60,659 nt of DNA from Sulfuritalea sp. Its GTDB lineage: Bacteria; Pseudomonadota; Gammaproteobacteria; Burkholderiales; Rhodocyclaceae. Both the position numbers and the translations under genes were made by a program. The notes beneath the pieces were generated by a model. It was not told where the DNA came from. It made no database searches and saw only the letters and a program-made list of their open reading frames with translations. The stretch covers positions 1-60,659 of the forward strand of contig JAUXUK010000022.1 in NCBI GenBank assembly GCA_030680805.1, in the 5' to 3' direction. How positions within the stretch are numbered: the stretch's first letter is position 1; every line of letters starts with the position of its first letter. Positions 36,198-45,331 of this stretch are shown piece by piece.

Positions 36198-37463
36198 TTA
36201 TCGGACCAGCGGACCCCAGGCAGGTTCCCGCACGTCGGCGGCCTGCACGGAGAGTTTTTGCTTGACCCGGCCGTCGCTGGAGACAGCCGCCAGTACGCCG
36301 CGCCCGCCGATCTCGGTGGCATAGAGGATCATGCGGCCGTTGGGGGCGAAACTGGGCGACTCGTCCTTGGCGGAGTCGGTGAGAATCTGCGTCTGCTTGG
36401 TGGCCAGATCCATCAGCGCCAGCTGGAAGCGGCCACCGTTCCTGGCAATGAAGGCCAGGCTCTTGCCGTCCGGCGAGGGGCGCGGCGTGACGTTGTAGCT
36501 GCCCTCAAAGGTGACGCGTTCTGCCGCGCCGCCCGACGTGGCGATGCGGTAGATCTGCGGGCTGCCACCGCGATCGGAAGTGAAGTAGATGAACTGGCCG
36601 TCCGGCGACCAGCGTGGCTCGGTGTCGATGCCGGAAGAGCTTGCCACGCGCGTCACGCCGCTGCCGTCGGCATTGACTACATACAGTTGCGACGAACCGT
36701 CCTTGGTCAGCACCACGGCCAGCTGCTTGCCGTCGGGCGACCAGGCCGGCGCCGAGTTCGAGCCCTTGAAGTTGGCGGCGACATGGCGCCGGCCGCTGGC
36801 CAGGTCATGGACGTAGACCACCGGTTTCTTGGCTTCGAAAGACACATAGGCGAGCTTGCCGCCGTCGGGCGACCACGCCGGCGAGATGATCGGTTCGCGC
36901 GATGCCAGCGCGGCCTGATCGTTGCTGCCGTCGGCATCGGCGATTTTCAGCTCGAAGCGACCGGTGCTCTTCACCACATAGGCGATGCGCGTGGAGAACA
37001 CGCCCGGTTCGCCGGTGAGCTTTTCGTAGATGAAATCGGCAATGCGGTGCGCCGTCGCGCGCAACTGCGCGCCCGTGTGCAGGTAAGCCGGATTACCCAA
37101 CGCGGCCTGCTTCGGCACGTCGGACAGGCGTACGCGGGTCTCGTAGCGGCCATCGGCGGCCGTTGCCACGGTGCCGCCGGCGACGGCGTCGGCGCCACGG
37201 TTCTTGAGATCCTCGAAGGCGGGCGTGGCACTTTCAGCCAGGGGGTTGCCGGCATCGATCAGACGGAACAGGCCGCTGCGCTCCAGGTCGGCGCGAACCA
37301 CCGAGGTGAGCGCCTGGGCGACGATGCGCTCGCCGGTGAAGTCGGCAATGGCCACGGGCAGGCGGTTGGCGCCGGCGCCGGTAATTTCAACCGTGAGTTG
37401 GGCGTAGGCCAGGAAAGACGTGAATGCCAGACCGACAGCGACGAGCAAGGCGTTGAATTTCAT
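36198..37463 (-). CDS. tolB: TolB, periplasmic beta-propeller of Tol-Pal
   Basis: The protein has 421 residues: signal peptide, N-terminal alpha/beta domain and a six-blade propeller with repeated SPDGK/SPDGQ motifs. Full length and in its normal place between tolA and pal. Confidence 0.96.
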   Translation of the reverse strand: MKFNALLVAVGLAFTSFLAYAQLTVEITGAGANRLPVAIADFTGERIVAQALTSVVRADLERSGLFRLIDAGNPLAESATPAFEDLKNRGADAVAGGTVATAADGRYETRVRLSDVPKQAALGNPAYLHTGAQLRATAHRIADFIYEKLTGEPGVFSTRIAYVVKSTGRFELKIADADGSNDQAALASREPIISPAWSPDGGKLAYVSFEAKKPVVYVHDLASGRRHVAANFKGSNSAPAWSPDGKQLAVVLTKDGSSQLYVVNADGSGVTRVASSSGIDTEPRWSPDGQFIYFTSDRGGSPQIYRIATSGGAAERVTFEGSYNVTPRPSPDGKSLAFIARNGGRFQLALMDLATKQTQILTDSAKDESPSFAPNGRMILYATEIGGRGVLAAVSSDGRVKQKLSVQAADVREPAWGPLVR

Positions 37464-37481
37464 GGGCTGAATTATAACGGG

Positions 37482-38204
37482 CTAGTCCCCTATGGGTCGG
37501 TAGGGAATGTTCAGCAAACGGTCAAAAACGTCACCTTGCTCGGGTTTTGGCAAAGGACTGGACATCAGAATGGCGCGTTCAACGGCCGCATCAAGCGCGG
37601 GATTCCCCGAAGATTTTTTCACCTTGACGCTGATAACCTCGCCGCTCGGCAGTTGCGTCACCTCGAACACGGCCTCTGGATTTCCCTTGATTCCCGGCGG
37701 CAGCACGATCCTGCCGCGGATCTTGTCGCGGATCTTTCCGAGGTAATCGGCGATGGCCTTGTTGCGGGCTGCGCTCGCCTGCGCTGCCTTCATTTGCGAG
37801 AGCTCCTGCGCCGCGCTGTCGGCCTGCTTGCGCTGCGTCAGTTGCTCGGCCTCGCGTTTGAGTTGTTCCTGGAAGGGATCGACGCGCGGCCGGGGCGGCT
37901 CCACTTTCGGCGGCGGCTTTGGCTTTTCCTTGTCCTTGACGGCGATGTCGGGTTTCGGTGGCGCCGGCGCGGGTTCGGGCTTCGGCGCAGGAGGCGGTAC
38001 AAAAGTCGGCGCTGGCGGTACGGCGGCGGGCTCCGGCATGGCACGCACCAGTTCGACCTCGACCACGTCGGTAGCCTTGGTCTGCCAGCGCACGCCGTAG
38101 AAAAGGAATCCGGCCAGCACCAGATGCACCGCGATCGCGAGCGCGATGGAAATGCGTTTGCCGGGTTTGTTGCCGCGCGGCAGTATCGGTGAATCCGCGC
38201 TCAC
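37482..38204 (-). CDS. tolA: TolA, trans-periplasmic linker of Tol-Pal
   Basis: The protein has 240 residues: one N-terminal helix (about 18-38), a Pro/Lys-rich and coiled-coil middle, and a TonB/TolA C-terminal domain (GRIVLPPGIKGNPEAVFEVTQLPSGEV). It couples the inner-membrane motor to Pal/TolB. It overlaps tolR by four bases. The Pro-rich linker segment PPAPTFVPPP is encoded by a copy of the 26-bp dispersed motif. Confidence 0.94.
   Translation of the reverse strand: MSADSPILPRGNKPGKRISIALAIAVHLVLAGFLFYGVRWQTKATDVVEVELVRAMPEPAAVPPAPTFVPPPAPKPEPAPAPPKPDIAVKDKEKPKPPPKVEPPRPRVDPFQEQLKREAEQLTQRKQADSAAQELSQMKAAQASAARNKAIADYLGKIRDKIRGRIVLPPGIKGNPEAVFEVTQLPSGEVISVKVKKSSGNPALDAAVERAILMSSPLPKPEQGDVFDRLLNIPYRPIGD
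38000..38025 (+). repeat. 26-bp dispersed motif, copy 7 (inside tolA)
   Basis: CAAAAGTCGGCGCTGGCGG followed by TACGGCG. tolA reads it antisense and gains PPAPTFV in its Pro-rich linker, the same frame as copy 4. Confidence 0.85.
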
Positions 38205-38617
38205 TTGCCCGACGCTACCGGCTGTACCAGAAGACCGATCTTCGCCACCTGCTGGCGCTGCAATTCATCCATCACGCCCAGCACCACTTCGTACTTGACG
38301 CTACGATCGCCGGCAATCAGCACCGCCTGCTGTGGATTGGCCGCCTGCGCTTCCTTCAGCCGGGTGGCGAGGTCGGCACGCGTCACGGCCTGTTCGGCAC
38401 TGCCTTTGGCCCGATCGCGCAGCGCCAGCGAGGCATCGGACTTGATGATGACTTCGAGCGGCGCCACCGGTGGCAGGCTGCTCTTGCCCACGCTGGGCAG
38501 ATCGATGCTGCCGGGCTGGATCATCGGTGCGGTGACCATGAAAATGACGAGCAGGACCAGCATTACGTCGATGTAGGGCACGACATTGATTTCGTTCATG
38601 AGGCGGCGCTTACGCAT
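38201..38617 (-). CDS. tolR: TolR, ExbD-family motor subunit
   Basis: The protein has 138 residues: one N-terminal helix with the proton-path aspartate (EINVVPYIDVMLVLLVIFMV) and a periplasmic domain. Its ribosome site GAGGAGG lies inside the last codons of the inserted glycosyltransferase gene, and the two genes overlap by eight bases, so tolR translation now depends on that gene. Confidence 0.95.
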   Translation of the reverse strand: MRKRRLMNEINVVPYIDVMLVLLVIFMVTAPMIQPGSIDLPSVGKSSLPPVAPLEVIIKSDASLALRDRAKGSAEQAVTRADLATRLKEAQAANPQQAVLIAGDRSVKYEVVLGVMDELQRQQVAKIGLLVQPVASGK

Positions 38618-39374
38618 GCGTCGCCTCCTCGGAGCCCAGGTAGTGGACCTTCAGCCGCTCGAAGAGCGACAGCGGGTCGTAGTCGGCATTCTTGTCGAGG
38701 AAATTGCGCCGCCACATCTCGTTGTAGAAGTGCACGGCATGGGCATTTGCCGGCAGCATCGTCAATCCGGAGACCAGCGTCGGAATCTGCCACCAAGGGA
38801 TCGGGTTGATCACTTCGGGGGTCAGCATGAACTTGGTGAGCCCCAACTCGGTCACCGCCTCGTGGAGCGCACGAGGGCCCGTACTTGCCCAGGGAGCCGT
38901 GGCGAGATCGGTCGCCTGGGCGATTTCGAGGGCGCGGGCGACGACCGCCGATCCAGCCGGGGCTTTGAAGACGCAGCAGTTGACACTGATCCCGGGCGGC
39001 GCATTGTTCTGGCTGGCCAATCGCTCGGTGGCGAAGAAGTATTCCATGCCCGAGGCGAAGGTCAGCGGCTTGATGCAGACTGAATCGCAGTCCGACCAGA
39101 TGCCGCCACGCTGGAGCAGCAGCTCGTAGCGGAAGAAGTTGGAAAACATGCTCAAGCCGCCGTAGCCTTCGGATGACGGATTGGTGAAGATCGCCGACTC
39201 CGGCAGGATGGCGCGCGCGTCTTCCCAGATTGTTCCTTGCGGCAGGTTGGGAATCGGCTCGTAGGAAAAGAGCCGGACCGGATGCCCGTTCCGCAAGTGC
39301 GACACGATGGAGAGCCGCTCGACCTTGCTGAGCGCCCCTCGCACCCAGAGCATCTGGACTTCGGCCAGGCTCAT
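38610..39374 (-). CDS. DXD glycosyltransferase inserted between tolQ and tolR
   Basis: The protein has 254 residues. The start MLWVRGALSKVERLSIVSHL, the SNFFRYELLLQRGGIWSDCD core with its DxD sugar-nucleotide motif, and the later IPWWQIPTL and VHFYNEMWRRN match the Gly_transf_sug/capsular-type glycosyltransferase family. The gene overlaps tolQ by four bases (ATGA) and tolR by eight, so it is fully embedded in the tol operon. No membrane segment is seen. Acceptor and donor are unknown. Tol-Pal genes are normally contiguous, and this arrangement is very unusual. Confidence 0.8.
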   Translation of the reverse strand: MSLAEVQMLWVRGALSKVERLSIVSHLRNGHPVRLFSYEPIPNLPQGTIWEDARAILPESAIFTNPSSEGYGGLSMFSNFFRYELLLQRGGIWSDCDSVCIKPLTFASGMEYFFATERLASQNNAPPGISVNCCVFKAPAGSAVVARALEIAQATDLATAPWASTGPRALHEAVTELGLTKFMLTPEVINPIPWWQIPTLVSGLTMLPANAHAVHFYNEMWRRNFLDKNADYDPLSLFERLKVHYLGSEEATHA

Positions 39375-40048
39375 CGCGTCTGCCGTTGCAGAATGTTGGA
39401 GAACTCTTCCATGAAGCTCTCAAAGCGCACCGCCACGCGATCCACGTCATGGGCAAAACGGTTGTAGGCGATCACCGCCGGAATCGCGGCGAAGAGGCCG
39501 ATGGCGGTGGCGACCAGCGCTTCCGCAATGCCCGGTGCGACGGCGGACAACGTGGCCGTGCTCATGTTGGCCAGGCCGCGGAAGGCGTGCATGATGCCCC
39601 ACACCGTGCCGAACAGGCCGACATAGGGCGAGACTGAACCGACCGAGGCGAGAAAGGCCAGATGCGCCTCGAGGTCGTCGATCTCGCGCTGGTAGGTGGC
39701 GCGCATTGCGCGCCGTGCGCCGTCGACCACGGCGGTCGGATCGATGGTTTTCTGGCCGCGCAACTTGGTGAATTCGCGGTAGCCGGCCTCGAAAATCCGT
39801 TCCAGCGCGCCGGTCTGGTGGCGGTTGTTGACGGCGCTCTGGTACAGCGCGTTGAGGTCGCCACCGCTCCAGAAATCGCGCTCGAACTTGTCCGTCTTGG
39901 TCCGTGCGTCGCGAATCGCGAAGGCCTTGCGGAAGATCCAGTACCACGACGTCAGCGACACCAGCGTCAGCAGCAGCATCACCAGCTTGACTACCAGGCT
40001 GGCATGGATGATGAGCTCGATGATGGAAAGATCCTGGGTAACGTTCAT
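39371..40048 (-). CDS. tolQ: TolQ, ExbB-family motor subunit
   Basis: The protein has 225 residues with three helices (about 13-35, 130-155, 165-195) and the ExbB/TolQ segment GLFGTVWGIMHAFRGL. It forms the proton-driven motor with TolR. Its stop overlaps the start of the inserted glycosyltransferase gene. Confidence 0.95.
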   Translation of the reverse strand: MNVTQDLSIIELIIHASLVVKLVMLLLTLVSLTSWYWIFRKAFAIRDARTKTDKFERDFWSGGDLNALYQSAVNNRHQTGALERIFEAGYREFTKLRGQKTIDPTAVVDGARRAMRATYQREIDDLEAHLAFLASVGSVSPYVGLFGTVWGIMHAFRGLANMSTATLSAVAPGIAEALVATAIGLFAAIPAVIAYNRFAHDVDRVAVRFESFMEEFSNILQRQTR

Positions 40049-40215
40049 GTCGGTTGTTCCGGCTTTTCATAAATGTTCATCGGATTCGCTTCCGCCCCGC
40101 TCCGCAAGGTCCGGACACAAGCACTGCGCAGGACCATGTCCAACAACAGGGATCGAGATCCGGGGGCGGCATCTTCCACAAGCGCCGCATTCAACTGTAC
40201 GATTGTACATTGCAG

Positions 40216-40860
40216 TCAGCGACGCTCATTGGCGAGCATCTGCAGCAGGAGCGCCTGTTTCTGCACCAGTTCGCCGCGCTTCACGAAATCGAGCGGGCTG
40301 ATGAATGGCGAGCGCAGTTTCGGGAATGCCATATCCGGCGCTGGCTTCTCCACGAACGTGCACAAGTCCGCCCAGCCCTGGCCGGAAGTGACGGCGAGTT
40401 CGAGAATATCCTGTGGCCGGTCGGCGAAATAGCGGCGCACGGCATCGTGATGCCGTTCATAGACGTCGCGGAACCGGCCGCGATCGAACTGATACACGCC
40501 GTAAGTGGCAACGCGAATGAAATCGCGAAGCAGGGTTTGTTGCGAGGGCGGTGGCGCTCCAGAGAAATGGCGCTCCGCACTGTCCAGCCAGTTGTCGATG
40601 TCGCGTGTGGTAAGGATGAATTTGGAGCCGGGATAAGCGAGGTCGAGCTGCCGGAAGTAGGTCGGGGTCGGAAGGTCGCAGCAGGCGTCGAAATCGGCGA
40701 GCGGGTCCGTGTCGAAACGACCCGACAACCAGTGACTTGCCGCATCGGCGGGATAGTGAATCGACGGGATGCCAAGCAGCACCAGCGCGATATGCAAAGA
40801 GGTGGTGCCGGTGCGCGACAAGCCAAGGCCGAATACCTTGGCTGGAAAGGTCGGCTTCAT
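40216..40860 (-). CDS. Sulfotransferase-family protein between ybgC and tolQ
   Basis: The protein has 214 residues. The 5'-phosphosulfate loop GLGLSRTGTTSLHIAL at about 11-26 and the 3'-phosphate site KFILTTRDIDNWLDS are both present, as in small bacterial PAPS-dependent sulfotransferases. No signal peptide. It occupies the gap between ybgC and tolQ, leaving 167 bases before tolQ. A surface glycan or lipid is a plausible acceptor given the neighbouring glycosyltransferases, but this is inference. Confidence 0.82.
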   Translation of the reverse strand: MKPTFPAKVFGLGLSRTGTTSLHIALVLLGIPSIHYPADAASHWLSGRFDTDPLADFDACCDLPTPTYFRQLDLAYPGSKFILTTRDIDNWLDSAERHFSGAPPPSQQTLLRDFIRVATYGVYQFDRGRFRDVYERHHDAVRRYFADRPQDILELAVTSGQGWADLCTFVEKPAPDMAFPKLRSPFISPLDFVKRGELVQKQALLLQMLANERR

Positions 40861-40900
40861 ATCCGGACGCCGAACGACAATCGGAATTCCCGGCTACGCA

Positions 40901-41323
40901 TCACGTTGCTTGCGGAAGCTGCTGCCGGGCCGACAGTTGCTCATGAAGGGTGCGCGGGATCGCAATCGGCACGCCGCGCGCCGGATCGATGCAGGCCACC
41001 CGCACTTTCGCTTCAAACAACAGTTCCCTGTCGCGCAGGATGCGCTGGGCGAAGCTCACCTGCGCCCGTCCCATCGATGCGACGGCGGTTTCGATCGTGA
41101 GCTGGTCATCGAGCCTTGCCGGCTTGAGGAATTCGGCGCTGGCGGAGCGCACCGCGAAGGCGATGCCCCCCTTCATCAGGGCATTCTGGTCATGTCCGAG
41201 CGTGCGCAGCAGCTCCGTGCGGCCACGTTCGATGAAGCGAAAATAGTTCGCGTAATAAACGATGCCGGCGGCATCGGTATCCTCGTAGTAGACGCGAAGG
41301 GCAAGAACGATCGGGCTGGTCAT
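40901..41323 (-). CDS. ybgC: YbgC, Tol-Pal associated acyl-CoA thioesterase
   Basis: The protein has 140 residues: a hot-dog fold with the active-site segment YYEDTDAAGIVYYANYFRFIERGR. It hydrolyses acyl-CoA and associates with phospholipid synthesis. Normally it is next to tolQ; here a sulfotransferase gene separates them. Confidence 0.94.
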   Translation of the reverse strand: MTSPIVLALRVYYEDTDAAGIVYYANYFRFIERGRTELLRTLGHDQNALMKGGIAFAVRSASAEFLKPARLDDQLTIETAVASMGRAQVSFAQRILRDRELLFEAKVRVACIDPARGVPIAIPRTLHEQLSARQQLPQAT

Positions 41324-41365
41324 CGATGAATTGTAGCCTGCCCCCGACAGGCGCCGGCGGCGCCC

Positions 41366-42991
41366 TCAAATCATGTGGAAGTGGGCCAGGCCGAAATCGT
41401 GACGGAGCGCCAGGAGGTCGTTGCCGTCATCCATCGCGTAACACGCGTAACCCGCACCGCTCAGCAGCGAGATCGTCATGGCGATCTCATCGGGTGGCAG
41501 GTGCAGGATCTCCATATGCACACACTTGGGTGCGTGGCGGGCAAGGTCGATCTGGCTCAGGACTTTCCAGTCGTAGCCTTCGGTATCAATCAGCAAGACA
41601 TCGAACCCGGCGATTCCATGGGCGGCTTCGAAATCAGCGAAGCTGAGACAGTCGACCTCGACGGTTTCCAATTCGGCTTGCACGAGCTGATGTTGCTCCG
41701 CCGTCAGGCCCTTGCCGCTCAGCGGAGTGCGCTCGGGCACCAGCGAGGACAGGCCGGCGGCCCAGGGCGGCACGCGTCCGGACTCCACGGCTTGCGGACG
41801 GACGCGATGCATCGCGCTGCGCCCGCTGGCTTCGCCAATGGCGGCCTGCACGAAGTTCAGGTTCGGCAGTCCGGTCATGTTGCGCCGTAGCCGTTCAACA
41901 TATTCAGGCATCGGCTCGACGAAGGTCCCGCTCCAGCCGTAGCGCCGGACTGCGGCATGCATAGGATCGAACGACACACCATCCATCGCGCCTATCTGGA
42001 GAAACCGGACCGCACTTTCGCTGCCGATGGCATCAAAGACCGATTGGCGGAATCGGGGTGAGGCAATGCCATCGACGATCTGCTGGCCACCCGCCAGGGC
42101 GACGTTGATCGAAAAACGCTTGCCTTGCTGCCCGTAGCGCAAGAGCCGGCTGAGCGTGCGGCCGTCTGTCGTTCGCAGCATCACCGGGTCGGTCTTGGAG
42201 TGGGCGGCCAGGCTTATCGAGGAGATGGGATGGTGCGGCAGGTAGGGCTCAACGTAGGTCGCGGTGCGTGTATCCAGGCCGATGGGCCCCAGGTGACCAA
42301 TCCAGTGGTGGTGGAGCGGCAGAAAATGCGTGGGGAAGTTGCTTTGGTGCACAGCAAGCGTCATCGAGGCCTGGTCGATGTCGTAGTAAATTTTGCGGCG
42401 CAGACCCTGGGCCATCAGTTGTTGCCAGACTGCCCAGTGCGGGGCGTCGCGCCTGCCTGCAAACAGACTGCCGCTCAGGATCGGATGCAACTGGAACTGC
42501 CGTGCAATCTCAGGCCCGAAATACTGTTCCAGGCAGTTCATGTGCCATTGCATGGAGAAAACGACGTTGGTCTGAACCTTGAGCGGCCACAGGCTCCGGT
42601 CCGTGATCGGAAGCGCCGCAAAACCATCCTGCCGGGCGCCTTCGACGGCCGCATCGAGAACGTCGCTGTTTTGCAGCCAGGTATCGGAGTCGAGATAGAC
42701 GATGACGTCCCAGGCCGGGAAGAAATTCGGAAAGAAGGGGCGGCCGATACAGACCTTGTACCATTCAGGCTGCCCCTCAAGACCGCTGATGGGCCAGTCG
42801 GGCTTGACGATGGTGTGCACGCCGAAATTGCGCAGCCAGTCGAGCTGATCCGCCGCAAGGCCGCCGTCGATAACCCCGAAGTCATATTTCTGCGCCGCAC
42901 CGCAGGCGAAGAACGAATGCAGCAAGTCGCGAAGATAGTGAAAATAATCGCTGTTGCAGCCCGAGACGACAATCGCCTTGCGGGGAGTCAT
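41366..42991 (-). CDS. Fusion: glycosyltransferase domain plus FkbM methyltransferase
   Basis: The protein has 541 residues. The first part (about 1-290) looks like a nucleotide-sugar transferase fold with [12 protein letters not shown] carrying DxD. From about 330 on it is an FkbM-type methyltransferase: [46 protein letters not shown]. Such fusions would add and then O-methylate a sugar. It starts inside the stop of the ruvB fragment (ATGA) and precedes ybgC by 42 bases. Sugar and acceptor are unknown. Confidence 0.78.
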   Translation of the reverse strand: MTPRKAIVVSGCNSDYFHYLRDLLHSFFACGAAQKYDFGVIDGGLAADQLDWLRNFGVHTIVKPDWPISGLEGQPEWYKVCIGRPFFPNFFPAWDVIVYLDSDTWLQNSDVLDAAVEGARQDGFAALPITDRSLWPLKVQTNVVFSMQWHMNCLEQYFGPEIARQFQLHPILSGSLFAGRRDAPHWAVWQQLMAQGLRRKIYYDIDQASMTLAVHQSNFPTHFLPLHHHWIGHLGPIGLDTRTATYVEPYLPHHPISSISLAAHSKTDPVMLRTTDGRTLSRLLRYGQQGKRFSINVALAGGQQIVDGIASPRFRQSVFDAIGSESAVRFLQIGAMDGVSFDPMHAAVRRYGWSGTFVEPMPEYVERLRRNMTGLPNLNFVQAAIGEASGRSAMHRVRPQAVESGRVPPWAAGLSSLVPERTPLSGKGLTAEQHQLVQAELETVEVDCLSFADFEAAHGIAGFDVLLIDTEGYDWKVLSQIDLARHAPKCVHMEILHLPPDEIAMTISLLSGAGYACYAMDDGNDLLALRHDFGLAHFHMI

Positions 42992-43302
42992 CCGAACAGG
43001 CCCTCACCGCTGGCGCTGTTTGCCGGTGCCAGCCCGAAATGCCTCCAGATGCTTGCCGTCGCCACCCGTCCGCGCGGCGTGCGCTGCAGGTAGCCCTGCT
43101 GGATCAGACAGGGTTCGAGCACGTCCTCGATGGTGTCGCGGGCTTCGCCGATGGCGGCGGCGAGGTTGTCGAGTCGCATCGTTCCGCCACCGAACTTTTC
43201 CGGCATGGACCTCCGCAACTTGCGGGCCATGATGTCGAACACGGTCAGCGCCTTATCAACCACCTTCGACCTCCGTTCGAAGAGGATTGCCAAGTAGTGC
43301 AT
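42988..43302 (-). pseudogene. ruvB: Duplicated 3' end of ruvB
   Basis: The frame encodes 104 residues, of which the last 60 or so repeat the RuvB winged-helix end ([20 protein letters not shown], then [20 protein letters not shown]). By eye the DNA at about 43035-43176 differs from ruvB (about 44168-44309) at only five bases; further toward the RuvB core the match decays, with a deletion ([12 protein letters not shown] versus the longer intact sequence). It has no ATPase domain. It marks the far edge of an insertion between ruvB and ybgC. Confidence 0.85.
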
Positions 43303-44055
43303 CGGGATACTTGCTCAGGAACTGCCTCATGCGCAGATACTCGTCCAGGTCATCGACGTCATCTGTCCAGTCGGGGACCACGCAAAAGTGATCGCTGGCC
43401 GGGGGGTAAAAGACATAGCCATGGTCAGGGATCTGATGGGGAATCGGCAAGCCAGCATTACGCGGTACAACTCCCAGAGCCTCTGGCGCCAGACGGCTTG
43501 CGCACTCAATTGCGTGGCGGCGGCAATCAGGGTCGAGGATGCGCCTGCGTGAAAGCGTACCGCGTAGATCTCAGGCCATAACTTTCCGGAAAAAATATTA
43601 CTGCCGAGTTTGCCGAAGAACTGCCAGTCCAGATGGGTCGGCGTCAGCAACTGCGCGATGGCAGCCTTGCTCCATACGACGTCGCCGAGGACGAACAGCA
43701 CGGTTTCCGCCTTCTTCCATAGCTCCATGCAAGAAGAAAACGTCCCGATGATCTCGGCAGGAGCTTCGTTTGGCTGGAAACTCCGGACATTCCCGTGCGG
43801 ATCTTCCAGGCTGCCGTACACGATAGGGTCGGCAATTCCAGCGGCAGCCAACAGGTCGATCGTTCGCCACAAGAGTGGACGACCTCCGATATCCACCAAT
43901 AGCTTGTTCTTGACCGTCAGCATTGAATCACGTTCGATACCATCTGCCTGCGGCTGTTTCACCGTCGCTTGCCAGCGCAAGCCCTGGCCACCGGCAAGAA
44001 TGATCACACATGGAAGCGGACCGGGATCAGCGTCGTTGTGATCTGCTCGCGTCAT
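43256..44055 (-). pseudogene. Frameshifted NTP-transferase (sugar nucleotidyltransferase-like)
   Basis: The first frame (from 44055) begins CVIILAGGQGLRWQAT, with the nucleotide-binding GGxG of NTP_transferase proteins, and continues with LLVDIGGRPLLWRTIDLL. At the run of four C at 43438-43441 (- strand) sense moves to the next frame, which gives PHQIPDHGYVFYPPASDHF and ends at 43256. One missing C explains it. Either a true frameshift or a sequencing error; if intact, about 265 residues that would activate a sugar. Confidence 0.7.
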
Positions 44056-44123
44056 CTCTTTCCACGCAGGGAATCGAGTGGTATCACGAAAAAATTGTCG
44101 CGCTCGTCAAAAGGTGGCCGGAT

Positions 44124-45185
44124 TCATTGGGCAAACAGGTCACCACGGTCAGCCTCCGGCGAAACCAACCCGAAATGCCGCCAGATGCTCGCCGTCGCCA
44201 CCCGTCCGCGCGGCGTGCGCTGCAGGTAGCCCTGCTGGATCAGGAAGGGTTCCAGCACGTCCTCGATGGTGTCGCGGGCTTCGCCGATGGCGGCGGCGAG
44301 GTTGTCGACGCCGACTGGCCCGCCGGAGAATTTTTCGAGTATCGCGCCCAGCAGCTTGCGGTCCATGATATCGAGTCCGAGGTGATCGACGTCGAGCATG
44401 GTCAGCGCCGCGTCGGCGACGGCGCGCGTGATGGTTCCATCGGCCTTGACGTCGGCAAAATCGCGTACGCGGCGCAGCAGGCGGTTGGAGACGCGCGGCG
44501 TGCCGCGTGAGCGGCGGGCGATTTCGACCGCGCCCTCTTCGACGATGTCGCAGTTGAGCAGGTGGGCCGAGCGGCGCACGATGAGGGCGAGTTCTTCCGG
44601 CGTGTAGAACTCCAGCCGGGCGACGATGCCGAAGCGGTCGCGCAGCGGGTTGGTCAGCATGCCGGCGCGGGTGGTGGCGCCGATCAGGGTGAAGGGCGGC
44701 AGGTCGAGCTTGACCGAGCGCGCCGAGGGGCCTTCGCCGATCATGATGTCGATCTGGAAATCTTCCAGCGCCGGGTAGAGGATTTCCTCGACCACCGGTG
44801 AGAGGCGATGGATCTCGTCGATGAACAGCACGTCGTTGGGTTCGAGGTTGGTCAGCATCGCGGCCAGGTCGCCGGCACGCTCCAGCACCGGCCCCGAGGT
44901 CTGGCGCAGATTGACGCCCATCTCGCGGGCGATGATGTGCGCCAGCGTGGTCTTGCCCAGCCCCGGCGGGCCGAACAGCAGCACATGGTCCATCGACTCG
45001 GCGCGCCGCTTGGCGGCCTCGATGAATATTTCCAGTTGCCCGCGAATCTTCTGCTGACCGACGTAATCCGCCAACCGCTTTGGCCGCAGGGCGCGCTCGA
45101 GCGCGTCTTCCTGCGTCGATTCCTTGCCGGCGGAGATCAGTCGCTCGGGGGATGGCTCGGCGAATTTGTCGGTCTGGATGCTCAT
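44124..45185 (-). CDS. ruvB: RuvB, Holliday-junction branch-migration ATPase
   Basis: The protein has 353 residues, complete: Walker [15 protein letters not shown], Walker [11 protein letters not shown], sensor GATTRAG and the C-terminal winged helix. Its last 60 codons are duplicated at 42988-43180. Confidence 0.97.
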   Translation of the reverse strand: MSIQTDKFAEPSPERLISAGKESTQEDALERALRPKRLADYVGQQKIRGQLEIFIEAAKRRAESMDHVLLFGPPGLGKTTLAHIIAREMGVNLRQTSGPVLERAGDLAAMLTNLEPNDVLFIDEIHRLSPVVEEILYPALEDFQIDIMIGEGPSARSVKLDLPPFTLIGATTRAGMLTNPLRDRFGIVARLEFYTPEELALIVRRSAHLLNCDIVEEGAVEIARRSRGTPRVSNRLLRRVRDFADVKADGTITRAVADAALTMLDVDHLGLDIMDRKLLGAILEKFSGGPVGVDNLAAAIGEARDTIEDVLEPFLIQQGYLQRTPRGRVATASIWRHFGLVSPEADRGDLFAQ

Positions 45186-45193
45186 GCGGACAG

Positions 45194-45208
45194 TTTAATG
45201 TGAAAGTC
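45194..45208 (+). repeat. Short palindrome upstream of ruvB
   Basis: AGTCGC and GCGACT flank a four-base GCCA, a perfect 6-bp stem (45194-45209). It is followed 21 bases later by a larger REP-like stem in the same ruvA-ruvB gap. Confidence 0.45.
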
Positions 45209-45229
45209 GCGCCAGCGACTCACAATGCT

Positions 45230-45254
45230 CCCCTCTACCCTGGCGGGAGAGGGG
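45230..45254 (+). repeat. REP-like CCCCTCT/AGAGGGG stem between ruvA and ruvB
   Basis: CCCCTCTACCC and GGGAGAGGGG pair over ten bases with one bulged A around TGGC, followed by CTGGGGGTGAGGGG. Related to the element at 22624-22644. The rest of the 146-base gap holds no gene. Confidence 0.55.
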
Positions 45255-45331
45255 CTGGGGGTGAGGGGGAAGCGGCACGGCTTTCATCGTCGAGGGCGAT
45301 GCCCATCGTCATGATCGTTAGCCGACCCGGG

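Noticed and set aside
41133..41160. TTCGGCGCTGGCGGAGCGC in ybgC as a motif copy
   Set aside because: The flanks do not match and the encoded residues are conserved in YbgC.
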